Shown here: positions 41,199 to 50,333 of the stretch, piece by piece
Layout of the letters: each line of letters opens with the position of its first letter
Numbering within the stretch: the stretch's first letter is position 1
DNA from: Bartonella alsatica
GTDB taxonomy: Bacteria; Pseudomonadota; Alphaproteobacteria; Rhizobiales; Rhizobiaceae
DNA length: 64,000 nt
Reading direction: 5' to 3'
Assembly (NCBI RefSeq): GCF_013388295.1
Contig: NZ_CP058235.1
Location: forward strand, 482,501-546,500
Notes under the pieces: generated by a model
What the model was told of the DNA's origin: nothing
The model's input: only the letters and a program-made list of their open reading frames with translations
Database searches by the model: none
Position numbers and translations under genes: made by a program

Positions 41199-44147
41199 CT
41201 AGAAATTATAGCGTAGTCCGCCAGAAAAACTCGTTCCAGAAAAACCAGCCTTTGTAAGCTTATGCTGATAAGCCAGATCACCATGAAGCACTAACTTTGG
41301 AGACAATTGGGCATTAAAACCTAATCCCGTCTCTAATGAAGAACCAAAAGCGCCGAGTTGAAAAGCATCTTTAAAGCGCACAAATTGTTTTCTTCCAAAA
41401 TCGTGAGAAACATGAATCTTGCCATAAAAGGAAATAACACGTGCCTCATCAGCTGCTGTAAGCGACTTTGTTAAACGTCCTCCAACACGTGCTATCCACT
41501 GATCAAGATTTCCTATCTCAACATCAAAGTTGTCAATATCACGGACCTTATTAAATTGGAAACGCTGGTAAATAACCTGAACCTGCGGATCCCAAATAAG
41601 ATCCTCACCCCCTATCATAAACACTTTACCAGAAGTCAACGAAGCACTTAGAGAATTTCCCTTTAATGTCGCCGTCTTGCCACGTGCAAGAGTGAGAACA
41701 TCACCTTTGAACAAACCATAGGATAAAAAACCATCAGCATAAAAGCCGGTATCCGACTGCATACCACCATATAAGGAAACTGCTCCTCTATTAAAAGTAC
41801 TTTTCCGGCTCTGTTCAACCTCAAAAGGCTGCAGAGAAAACTTCTCATAGGACCCGATAACTCCAAAAGAAGTAGCACCATATGCATTTTCGATTGTTTG
41901 TAGCAAAACACCCGCTTCGAAGCCATTATAGTCAAGCTCTCCTCCATAACCATATTCAAGCACAGAAAGATTCGAAGTGTAACGGTGATTACCACTAAAA
42001 CCACGTACAAACAAAGCAGGATTTTCACGCATTTCTAACATTCCATTGGAAACAATGCGTAACGATTCTAACCACTTGTTTTGATTGCCAATATTCACAA
42101 AACCCGCATGGAACAAAGCATTTGGTACAAGTAGATAAGTTGGAACCTGCGGAACAACAGTCTTAACTCCAGGTTTAGGTTCAGAATCAAAATATCGATT
42201 TTCGAGACGAAAATCCCAAAATTCTCCACTACCTTTAACTAATCTTTGTGCAGAATTTGCTTTCCCTAAATCAGATTCTGGTCCATAAGCATAAAGCGCA
42301 TATTGATAAGGCGAATGTGCCAGCGCAACATAACCACCATCTAACTGAAAAGAATCTTTACTTGCATTTCCAGAAACCTGAATAATGGAAATACCTTGTT
42401 CATTTCCACCACTACCTGTATTCCCCCCAGGACTTCCTGAAACTCCTTGTACATGAACTGTCGTTTTTCCGAAAACATCACCATGTATCAAAATACGATC
42501 AGTCTTTTGATCTTCAAGAGAGCCTCCACTATTCAAATATGTGTTAAGATGAATATGCGCACCATCAAGCGCCTTATAAACCTCACCCGTTCCTTTTCCA
42601 ATGTGGAGTGTTTGATAAGTATAATTTTGATCAGGCTTTGATTGTATAAACCGAATGCTACTATCATTCATAAGAGTAACAAGTGAAACAACTGAATTAT
42701 TTGTAAAACTAAGTCGATTCGGTTTTCTCCTTTGTGTTTTTTGTAAAATCCATTCAGAATTATTGCCCAAATAAAGTTTAACAGTAGAAGTCTCATCAAC
42801 ATGAGCTCCTCCTTCAAGGCTAGAAGCAATAGCTCGAACTGTCAAAGAAGCGCCTTTTTCAGCTTTTAATAATAAATTCTCCGAACTCAAAGTACTTTGC
42901 GTTAAATTAATACTGCCATCAGTGACATAATTACCGTAAATTGCATCATCCTGAACAAAAAACATCGTTCGATTCAAATTAACAACTTCCTTTCTGGAAC
43001 GAACTTTCCCTTCCTCTGAAGAAGCCTCTTTTTTAAGTCCATCTCCTGTCCCCGTCTTCTCTCCCCGAAAATATATACCATAAGACTTATCACCATTCAC
43101 TGTAACAGAAGAAGATTGAACATTAACCTCCGTCATAGCAGCATAAGGTAACAACTTCTCACTCAGTGGAACCGAATTAGGAGTAATAACTGTATTTTCC
43201 AACAATATACCATGAATATCAGCAACATTAACAGCTCCCTTAAAAGTAACAGAGCCGCCTACATCCATCAAAAAAAGCGCATGATTTTTTCGATTATTTT
43301 CTTCGCCCTTCCCAGTAATAGTAACATCATTGAGAATTACCTTGCCACCTAACGCTGAAGAAACCCCATGACTATTCACAAAACCAACTAAACTATCCCC
43401 TATCTTAATTTCGGAACCTCCATAACTATAAAGACTGGCTTTCCCCTTACTTGTTTTAATTTTTGTATTGCTTAAAGCAATCCGCGTTGGCGTCCCTATT
43501 GCTTGGATAGCCATCTGACTTTCACTAATAACTCCATTGTTCACTTTAATCGTCCCATTGCTAGCATGAAGAGCAACCTGTGTATTTTTGAGAGTAAAAT
43601 TAGACAAAGTAATTTCTCCCCCCTCTGATACAGTTACACCGCGTATAAAAGATTTAGCTGGTACTTCACTGCGAACAGTTATATCTTCTCCAATAACTTT
43701 TGCATTCTCCCCCTTTACCGTTATAGCAACAGGACTAGAGGAGTATTGGGAAACATTTTGCGCAGTAATCATATAAGAGTTATTACTACTTTTCATTCTG
43801 TCTTCTACACAACGATCACATACATAATATATCCCATCATATACCATAAGCCTGCCCGGCCCATTACCAGAGCCTCCATCTTTGACATAAACATATCTAT
43901 ATCTTGCACCACTGCTATCCCCTCCTTCGCCTTGCAGAGGCCGTCCAACATTACTCCCACTAAGAACACCACTATAATTAGACGTAGAAGAATTAGACGT
44001 AGAAGGCATATAAGTAACGGTGATCCTATAAGGCGCACTCTCACGCTTCTCTGCATTTGCATAAGCACCTATTCCACTTGGTAGCAAAAAAAAGATAGCC
44101 GTTGTGAAAGTACATAAACGTACATGATTCCTAAAAACTCTAATCAT
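41199..44147 (-). CDS. Autotransporter (type Va secretion), BafA/Iba-like family
   Basis: A 982-residue paralogue. Signal peptide ~1-30 (ending IGAYA), then an insert unlike its neighbours (a Ser/Gly-rich stretch and YVKDGGSGNGPGRLMVYDG) before the cysteine motif, here YYVCDRCVEDR. The passenger is a beta-helix with repeated short N/S-rich strands, ending GEFWDFRLENRYF. A short linker leads to the barrel (VVPQVPTYLLVPNALFHAGF onward) ending GLRYNF. The shared opening MIRVFRNH resembles MINVF/MIKMF of the neighbours, so the signal regions are conserved. It has its own promoter and terminator. Confidence 0.9.
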   Translation of the reverse strand: MIRVFRNHVRLCTFTTAIFFLLPSGIGAYANAEKRESAPYRITVTYMPSTSNSSTSNYSGVLSGSNVGRPLQGEGGDSSGARYRYVYVKDGGSGNGPGRLMVYDGIYYVCDRCVEDRMKSSNNSYMITAQNVSQYSSSPVAITVKGENAKVIGEDITVRSEVPAKSFIRGVTVSEGGEITLSNFTLKNTQVALHASNGTIKVNNGVISESQMAIQAIGTPTRIALSNTKIKTSKGKASLYSYGGSEIKIGDSLVGFVNSHGVSSALGGKVILNDVTITGKGEENNRKNHALFLMDVGGSVTFKGAVNVADIHGILLENTVITPNSVPLSEKLLPYAAMTEVNVQSSSVTVNGDKSYGIYFRGEKTGTGDGLKKEASSEEGKVRSRKEVVNLNRTMFFVQDDAIYGNYVTDGSINLTQSTLSSENLLLKAEKGASLTVRAIASSLEGGAHVDETSTVKLYLGNNSEWILQKTQRRKPNRLSFTNNSVVSLVTLMNDSSIRFIQSKPDQNYTYQTLHIGKGTGEVYKALDGAHIHLNTYLNSGGSLEDQKTDRILIHGDVFGKTTVHVQGVSGSPGGNTGSGGNEQGISIIQVSGNASKDSFQLDGGYVALAHSPYQYALYAYGPESDLGKANSAQRLVKGSGEFWDFRLENRYFDSEPKPGVKTVVPQVPTYLLVPNALFHAGFVNIGNQNKWLESLRIVSNGMLEMRENPALFVRGFSGNHRYTSNLSVLEYGYGGELDYNGFEAGVLLQTIENAYGATSFGVIGSYEKFSLQPFEVEQSRKSTFNRGAVSLYGGMQSDTGFYADGFLSYGLFKGDVLTLARGKTATLKGNSLSASLTSGKVFMIGGEDLIWDPQVQVIYQRFQFNKVRDIDNFDVEIGNLDQWIARVGGRLTKSLTAADEARVISFYGKIHVSHDFGRKQFVRFKDAFQLGAFGSSLETGLGFNAQLSPKLVLHGDLAYQHKLTKAGFSGTSFSGGLRYNF

Positions 44148-44363
44148 AGTTCCCTCGAAACTTTCTTTCCCCTCTCATTGACATAAAAACCCTGATAAAA
44201 ACGTCTCCCTGAGCACCTCAAAACGCGAAAAGTGCAACCCAAAGAACGCATCTATCGCTCATTTGAACCGTGCCAATGAATTACCCTCATAAACTCTGCA
44301 GAAGATCTGTATGGAAGACAACGACTACCTATAAGAGAATAATTACTAAACACACTTTATAAG
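44148..44363. other. 5' leader of the 41.2-44.1 kb autotransporter
   Basis: Untranslated region between the promoter at 44364-44392 and the ATG at 44147, ~210 nt. No motif recognised. Confidence 0.4.
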
Positions 44364-44392
44364 TGTATAATGCATTCTGTATTTCGTGTAAA
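44364..44392 (-). promoter_or_regulatory. Promoter of the 41.2-44.1 kb autotransporter
   Basis: Minus strand: TTTACA (44387-44392), 17-nt spacer ending ATGCAT, TATACA (44364-44369). It is the best sigma-70 match of the set. Confidence 0.6.
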
Positions 44393-44770
44393 GAGAAAAT
44401 AAAACTATAGAGTGTAATTAATTATATAAACAATCTATCATTGTGAGTTTAAAAAAACTAACAAAAATGTGCATAAAAAAGCTTGCAAAATCAGTAAAAG
44501 ATGAATTCAAAAACAGGATTTAGGGAGCATAAAATACCACAGTGGTTAAAGCGGGATATTGTACACTAACACTGCCCCCTGAGCATTAAAAAGCCCTGAA
44601 AATCAGTCGTTATATCGTACCATTAGCACCAAAATCTTTAAGAAAGTTCCCATAAAAAGACTTGAAACGGCCAACAGCCGCTTTCATACACAAAACAATA
44701 AATATATAACCTTTTTCGTTAATATCAAAAAGAGAGGAACTTTTTGATAATAACACAGATTATTACAAAG
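44393..44770. other. Non-coding spacer between autotransporter genes
   Basis: No ORF or RNA is supported. Confidence 0.45.
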
Positions 44771-44797
44771 CAAAAAGGCAGCACATTGTGCTGCCTT
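44771..44797 (-). terminator. Rho-independent terminator of the 44.8-50.1 kb autotransporter
   Basis: Stem AAGGCAGCAC (44775-44784) / GTGCTGCCTT (44788-44797) with a 3-nt loop, followed on the minus strand by a T run. Confidence 0.9.
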
Positions 44798-44826
44798 CTG
44801 TATCAAAATACGTATTATATCTTATA

Positions 44827-47800
44827 CTAAAACCGATAACGCAATCCTCCAGAAAAACTCGTTCCAGAAAAACCAGCCTTTCTAAGCTTATGTTGATAGA
44901 GGAAATCACCATAAAGGGTAAACTTTGAAGATAACTTCGCATTAAAGCCCAATCCAGCTTCTAGGGAAGAACCCAAACTACCTAACTGGAAAGCATCTTT
45001 AAATCGCACAGATTGTTTTTCTCCAAAACTATGAGAAAGATAAAGCTTACCATAGAAGGAAATAGCATTTACCCCATCAAATCCAGTCGGAGTTTTAATC
45101 AAACGCCCTCCAATACGTCCCACCCACTGATCAAGTTTCCCCATCTCAATGTCAAAGTTATCAATATCACGAGCCTTATCAAACTGAAGATGTTGATAAA
45201 CAACCTGGATCTGCGGATCAACAACAAAACCCTCATAGCCCGTTGCAAATGCTTGTCCACCAGTCAAGGAAACGCTTAAAGGATTACCCTCCAATGTTGC
45301 TGTCTTACCCCGTGCTAGGGTGAGAACATCACCTTTAAACAACCCATAAGAGAGAAGACCATCTACATAGAAACCCGCATCATACTGCATGCTGCCATAT
45401 GCTGTAGCTGTCCATTTATTAAATGAACTCTCTTGGCTTTGTTTAACATCCAAAGGTTGCAAAGAAAGTCTACCATAAGTTCCCATAACCCCAAAGGACA
45501 TGGTACCGTACATATTTTCGATTGTTTTCAACAAAATACCTGCTTCTACAGCATTATAATCAAGATCACCTCCGTAACCATATTCAAATGCGGACAGATC
45601 TGAGGCATAACGGTAACTGCTACCATAGCCGCGTAAATATAAAGCAGGCTCTTTATGAATATCCACCATACCAATGGAAATAGTACGCAGTAACTCCAAC
45701 TGTTTGTTTTGATTACTGATATCCATCAAACCAGCATGGAACACGCTATTTGGCAAGAGCAAATAAGTCGGAACCTGCGGCACAACAGATCTTATACCTT
45801 GCCTAGAATTGAAAATATCCTCAAAAGAAAGTGTTCCTGGAGGTGTACGGCCTAAAACAGTAGAAGTATACGCAGAATCAGTCGATTCAACATATTGATT
45901 GTCTAAACAGAAAACCCAAGGCTCTTTATCCTGAGACTCTTCCTCCGAAAGCTCTTTTGGAGCATAAGAACGAAGAGTATATTTATAAGGTGAATTCTCC
46001 AATGTTACATAATGACCATTCAGCTGGAAAGAATCTTCCTCTGCCTTTCCATAAACCTTAATAATTGGAACACTATGAGGAGTTTCGCTATATCCGTCTT
46101 CCTCCATATTTCCTGAAACTGCGTTCACATGCACTACAGTTTTTCCAGAAACATCACCAAGGATTATGAGTCGATCAGATACTTGCTTTTCATACATTAG
46201 GAGTCGTTGATTTACTCGCTTCATGTTCATATCATTAGAGCTGTCCCTATCATTAGGGTTTAAACGCGCATTAAAGTAAATCCAAGCATTGCCAGAAGCA
46301 TTATAGACAATACCCCCCTCTCCTCTTCCAATGTGAAGTGTTTGATACCCATCGGATTCTGATACAAATTCAATAGTACTATTTGCAAGGCTTATAGATG
46401 AAATACATGAATCTGGGCAACTATTCGAAAGCTGCTGAGATACATACTCACTTCTTTTTAAGAGCCATCTCGACCCATTAGATAAATCAAATCGGGCATC
46501 AGAATCATTATCAATACGCACACGACCTGTGATTATAGAATCATTAACTAAAACAGACAAATCAGAGTTATTTCTAGAGACCAACAACAAATCACCAGAG
46601 AGAACTGTTTTCTTTTCTACGGTAATACGACCAAGAGAATTATAACCATAAATAGCTATACTATTAGGAACATTGAAATCAGTTTCTTTCAATGAAACAT
46701 CTCCTACATTTAATTCTCTCTGTTTTGATCCTTCAAAATATATACCGTAGAATTTATTACCCTCTACCGTGATAGATGAAGACTCGATATTAGCGCGATT
46801 AATCGAGGAAAGAGCCTCAGTGTGCCTCTTTCTTCTTTGGGCATTTATCTGAACATCATCATCCGCATCATTATCCGTATCGTCCCTAAACGACAAAGCA
46901 TTTGCATCCGTATCATCCCTAAACCACAAAGCATTTCCATCAGTAACAACACGTCCATGAGCAAAATCAATAGAGCTACCATCACTTAATAAAAAAGCCG
47001 CATACTCAGGCATTTCTACAGAATCCGGTATCTGGTTACTTTTTGCAGTAATATTAACTTCGTTTAATTTAATTCCTCCCCCTAATTCAGACCTCACTGC
47101 CACTCCATTTGTAAGGTTAATTGAACCAGAATTCATTGCTATCTTACCGCCTTGACTGGTAAGACCAGCCATAGCCGAAGGCCCTTCAACACTAATTTCT
47201 GTATCACCTAAATTAACAGAGGACTCAGGTCCCACAAGAACTCCTACATAATCAGCATTAATCTCTCCACCAGTCATGCTAATCTTTCCGCCTCTTTGCG
47301 CTTCAAGCCCAATCTGAGAAGACTGAATAGCTGACTGCTCACTCAAAATAATCTCTGCATTCTCTTCTGCAAGCACAGCACTGATAGGTAACTGAGAAAG
47401 TTCACTCCCATCTTCATTATCAGAAGAACCCATACTAATAATGTTCACTCCCTCCAGTTCAATAATAGTATTTTCACTATTCGCATGCACAGAATGCCCG
47501 ACATCATCACTTAATTGAAATATATGATCTTTGATTACATGTGATTCGCCATCACCGCATAAATAAGAACTAGACAAACTCTCTGTATCATTCTGCTTCG
47601 TAATATAACATCCAGAAGAAACACTAGATACTTCAGATTCTTCTGTTAGAGATTTTACTAAAGCAGCAGAAAGAACACGTCCTTTAGGTGCAGTATGCTG
47701 AAACATGGTAGAAGGCGTACTCGATAAAGAAGTAGACACTATAGTCTCTTCAGAAGTTTCATCAGGTCTTCCAAATTCAGAAGGCCTTGTAGGCATATGA

Positions 47801-50109
47801 TTTTGAGATTCAGCTGCCTCCTCTACCTCTAAGTCTTCATCTGTAAAACCCAAAAATCCGTCAGATTCACCATCAAATTCCTCAACAATTATCTTCTCTT
47901 CAGGCGGACTAACCTTGTTAGCAAAGGACTTATATGGAGTAATGTCAGGAACAATTTGCACATTTTCTAAACGAAAATCCCAAACTTGGCTGCTTTTATT
48001 AACTAGTGCCTTATCAAAATATTGCATTTTGGGAGGAATAGTCGGACCATAAGCATGAAGAGTATATTGATAAGGTGAACCATTCAGTGTTACATATTCA
48101 CCATTCAACTGGAAAGAATTCTTCTGTGCATTTCCATAAACTTGAATAATTGAAATACTGTTTTTTTGCGGCGGCCTTGACCCTCCAGTTTCTAAAACAT
48201 CGTGTACTTGCACCTTAGTCGTTCCGGAGACATTACCATGAATTAAAAGTCTATCAGAAATTTGTGCATCATTCGAATTGTTAGAACTCAAACGTGCATT
48301 GAGGTGAATCCAAGAATTACCAGTAGCAGAGTAAACCGTACCATATCCTTTACCAATGCGAAGTGTTTGATATCCATTTGCTCCATCTTGGCTGCTGGAA
48401 TGTATGAATCTAAGAGTACTATCAACAAGAGATAAAGATGAAATACATGAATCTACACAACTGTCATTATCATTACGGCGTTGCAAGTGCTGTTTCCATA
48501 TTTGTGGTCTTCCCGTTAAATGCCATTCTGAGCTATTTGATAAATAAATAGCGGCGTTAGCACGTTTAGCAATGTGAGCACCACCCTTAATTACAGAATC
48601 ATTGACAAAAACCGCTAACCTGCCAGAAGATTCAACCTTCAAAAAGAGATCACCAGAAAAACGTGACTTGTCATCTATAAGGACAATACTGTCCAAATTA
48701 CGGTTATAAATGCCTATACCTTCTGGAACATCTAAAATGCTCTGTCTCAAAAAAGCCAGACGCGGCTCTTTAGACGGCGTTTTAGGGAATCTATTAGATC
48801 CACTAAAATATACTCCATAAGATGTCACACCACGTGTTTTAATAATCGAAGAGTTGATACCAGTATCGAAGAACAGTTTTTTAGCATCATTTACATCAAA
48901 CTGATAACTATGTGCGGAGAACGCTTTGTGGAGAGCAGTGCTAGCATGAGAAAAAACAGCTTCTTCAACACCATGGATAAGATTAACATGGGGAGCTTCC
49001 AAACTTCTTTCACTGGAAGCTTCCAAACTTCTTTCACTACGCGGAAGGCGTCCAGCAGAATTGGGAGGAAGCTTAGCAGGTCTAGAATTTCTAACAGGAG
49101 CATCATGGATCCATAGGATACCAGTATCAGAAACCTCAATATTTTGCTGATTAAGAGCAAGCATACCGTCAAATACAATAAAGAGAACATTTTCAGGTCC
49201 ATGCAAAATATTCTTGCCGGAGAGTTGCAAACCGGAAACGCTCCGGGTAACATTAGGTTGACTATTTAATGTACCTCTTTCCATTTGTATTGTATAATAA
49301 AGACTCGTCAGTCCCTCATCAGAATCTACTCCTCTTTCTTCTTTTTTTAATCGAATATCAACCCCATCTAATGCAACAGTTGCTCCCCCTTGTAATATGA
49401 CTCCAACCCCTCCTTTTGGTAGGGTAATGCTTCCATCTTTCATCAGTATTGCAGAATTCCCCAAACCATAAAGACCCATTGCATCCACCGCAATATCTAC
49501 GTCTTTCAAAAAAATAGCTGCACCGGAGGAAGCTATAACACCTCCATAAGAATCTCTCACACTCCCACCATCCATCTTGATATTCCCATGAGCACTTACA
49601 AGACCAACAAAAAAAGACTGAATAGTTGAGTTTTTTAATTCAATATTTGCTCCCGAATCTGCTCCTACAGCACTATTGTTATAGTTGTCAAAATCCAAAT
49701 AAGTCACACGACTACCATTCAGATTATCATTCCCAGCTGTAAAAGGCACACCCATGATAAAAGGTACACCCACGATGTTCACATTCTGTGCTTTAACAGA
49801 TGTGCCCGCCGCATACAAACCCATACCTGGATTTGTAACACGAATATTTCTGTCTTTTATCGTATATTCACTTATCGTAGATTGACCACCACTCGTACAC
49901 TCAATAGGTCCCTGCCGTTCTGGTGTCACGTCGCCAAGAATCACACGAGTTGCTGGATCAAGAACTTGACACGATGTAACATCCCTCTGAGAAATACCCT
50001 CGCCATTAGAAGGATTATTCCCAATACAAACATCCACACCTTGTAAAAAGAAGAAAGCACTTGTTGTTAATGCGCACAAACGTGTACGTTTTTTAAATAC
50101 ATTGATCAT
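44827..50109 (-). CDS. Giant autotransporter with two passenger modules on one barrel
   Basis: A 1760-residue BafA/Iba-like protein. After a signal peptide (~1-30) comes a first complete passenger (~45-716) that ends with the family's end-of-passenger signature VWDFRLEN (709-716). Instead of a barrel, an acidic linker (~717-830) leads into a second passenger. It starts with a cysteine motif (Cys834, Cys851: GCYITKQND ... YLCGDGESHVI) that elsewhere marks the mature N-terminus. The second passenger ends before RSVVPQVPTYLLLPNSVFHA at ~1440, and the barrel fills the rest to GLRYRF. Three short in-frame tandem duplications occur in the passengers. The final 318 codons match the 37.9-40.7 kb paralogue. 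Head-to-tail fusion of two autotransporter genes is the simplest origin. Confidence 0.92.
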   Translation of the reverse strand: MINVFKKRTRLCALTTSAFFFLQGVDVCIGNNPSNGEGISQRDVTSCQVLDPATRVILGDVTPERQGPIECTSGGQSTISEYTIKDRNIRVTNPGMGLYAAGTSVKAQNVNIVGVPFIMGVPFTAGNDNLNGSRVTYLDFDNYNNSAVGADSGANIELKNSTIQSFFVGLVSAHGNIKMDGGSVRDSYGGVIASSGAAIFLKDVDIAVDAMGLYGLGNSAILMKDGSITLPKGGVGVILQGGATVALDGVDIRLKKEERGVDSDEGLTSLYYTIQMERGTLNSQPNVTRSVSGLQLSGKNILHGPENVLFIVFDGMLALNQQNIEVSDTGILWIHDAPVRNSRPAKLPPNSAGRLPRSERSLEASSERSLEAPHVNLIHGVEEAVFSHASTALHKAFSAHSYQFDVNDAKKLFFDTGINSSIIKTRGVTSYGVYFSGSNRFPKTPSKEPRLAFLRQSILDVPEGIGIYNRNLDSIVLIDDKSRFSGDLFLKVESSGRLAVFVNDSVIKGGAHIAKRANAAIYLSNSSEWHLTGRPQIWKQHLQRRNDNDSCVDSCISSLSLVDSTLRFIHSSSQDGANGYQTLRIGKGYGTVYSATGNSWIHLNARLSSNNSNDAQISDRLLIHGNVSGTTKVQVHDVLETGGSRPPQKNSISIIQVYGNAQKNSFQLNGEYVTLNGSPYQYTLHAYGPTIPPKMQYFDKALVNKSSQVWDFRLENVQIVPDITPYKSFANKVSPPEEKIIVEEFDGESDGFLGFTDEDLEVEEAAESQNHMPTRPSEFGRPDETSEETIVSTSLSSTPSTMFQHTAPKGRVLSAALVKSLTEESEVSSVSSGCYITKQNDTESLSSSYLCGDGESHVIKDHIFQLSDDVGHSVHANSENTIIELEGVNIISMGSSDNEDGSELSQLPISAVLAEENAEIILSEQSAIQSSQIGLEAQRGGKISMTGGEINADYVGVLVGPESSVNLGDTEISVEGPSAMAGLTSQGGKIAMNSGSINLTNGVAVRSELGGGIKLNEVNITAKSNQIPDSVEMPEYAAFLLSDGSSIDFAHGRVVTDGNALWFRDDTDANALSFRDDTDNDADDDVQINAQRRKRHTEALSSINRANIESSSITVEGNKFYGIYFEGSKQRELNVGDVSLKETDFNVPNSIAIYGYNSLGRITVEKKTVLSGDLLLVSRNNSDLSVLVNDSIITGRVRIDNDSDARFDLSNGSRWLLKRSEYVSQQLSNSCPDSCISSISLANSTIEFVSESDGYQTLHIGRGEGGIVYNASGNAWIYFNARLNPNDRDSSNDMNMKRVNQRLLMYEKQVSDRLIILGDVSGKTVVHVNAVSGNMEEDGYSETPHSVPIIKVYGKAEEDSFQLNGHYVTLENSPYKYTLRSYAPKELSEEESQDKEPWVFCLDNQYVESTDSAYTSTVLGRTPPGTLSFEDIFNSRQGIRSVVPQVPTYLLLPNSVFHAGLMDISNQNKQLELLRTISIGMVDIHKEPALYLRGYGSSYRYASDLSAFEYGYGGDLDYNAVEAGILLKTIENMYGTMSFGVMGTYGRLSLQPLDVKQSQESSFNKWTATAYGSMQYDAGFYVDGLLSYGLFKGDVLTLARGKTATLEGNPLSVSLTGGQAFATGYEGFVVDPQIQVVYQHLQFDKARDIDNFDIEMGKLDQWVGRIGGRLIKTPTGFDGVNAISFYGKLYLSHSFGEKQSVRFKDAFQLGSLGSSLEAGLGFNAKLSSKFTLYGDFLYQHKLRKAGFSGTSFSGGLRYRF
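44842..45797 (-). repeat. ~956-bp block matching 37952-38907 (barrel-coding)
   Basis: Second copy of the identical barrel-coding block, inside the giant autotransporter. Weaker similarity continues beyond it into the end of the second passenger (to about 46330). Confidence 0.9.
46874..46939. repeat. 33-bp in-frame tandem duplication in the second passenger
   Basis: Two adjacent 33-bp units (46874-46906, 46907-46939) encode NALSFRDDTDA and NALWFRDDTDA-type repeats, differing at only a few bases. Confidence 0.8.
48990..49038. repeat. 24-bp in-frame tandem duplication in the first passenger
   Basis: GCTTCCAAACTTCTTTCACT occurs twice in a row, encoding SERSLEA-SSERSLEA in the first passenger. 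Confidence 0.8.
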
Positions 50110-50272
50110 ATATTAAACCTTCTAAATAAATTGCAAAAGCACCAGAATTTAAGTGAAAATGAGGTAATGAACAATTTGTAACATATATTAGTCAACTTTA
50201 CAACATAATGTTATTTATTTATATCATTTTGTACATAAAAATGTCTAAGTTAAATTTTTCAGTGCACAATCC

Positions 50273-50318
50273 CTTATAATATTTTATAAGACTAAAGATG
50301 ATTATAATATTTTATAAG
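50273..50318 (+). promoter_or_regulatory. Two tandem palindromes upstream of the siderophore importer
   Basis: CTTATAA-TATT-TTATAAG (50273-50290) is a perfect 7-bp-arm inverted repeat. TTATAATATTTTATAAG recurs 28 bp later (50302-50318). Both lie between the divergent giant autotransporter and the importer gene, the second only 16 nt before its ATG. An operator for a metal-responsive repressor is a reasonable guess, but the sequence does not match an Irr, RirA or Fur consensus I know. Confidence 0.5.
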
Positions 50319-50333
50319 ATTAAGGATGGAACG

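Noticed and set aside
38123..45279. Identical 88-codon plus-strand frames at 38123-38389 and 45013-45279
   Set aside because: They lie antisense inside the duplicated barrel block; identity follows from the duplication, not from a gene family.
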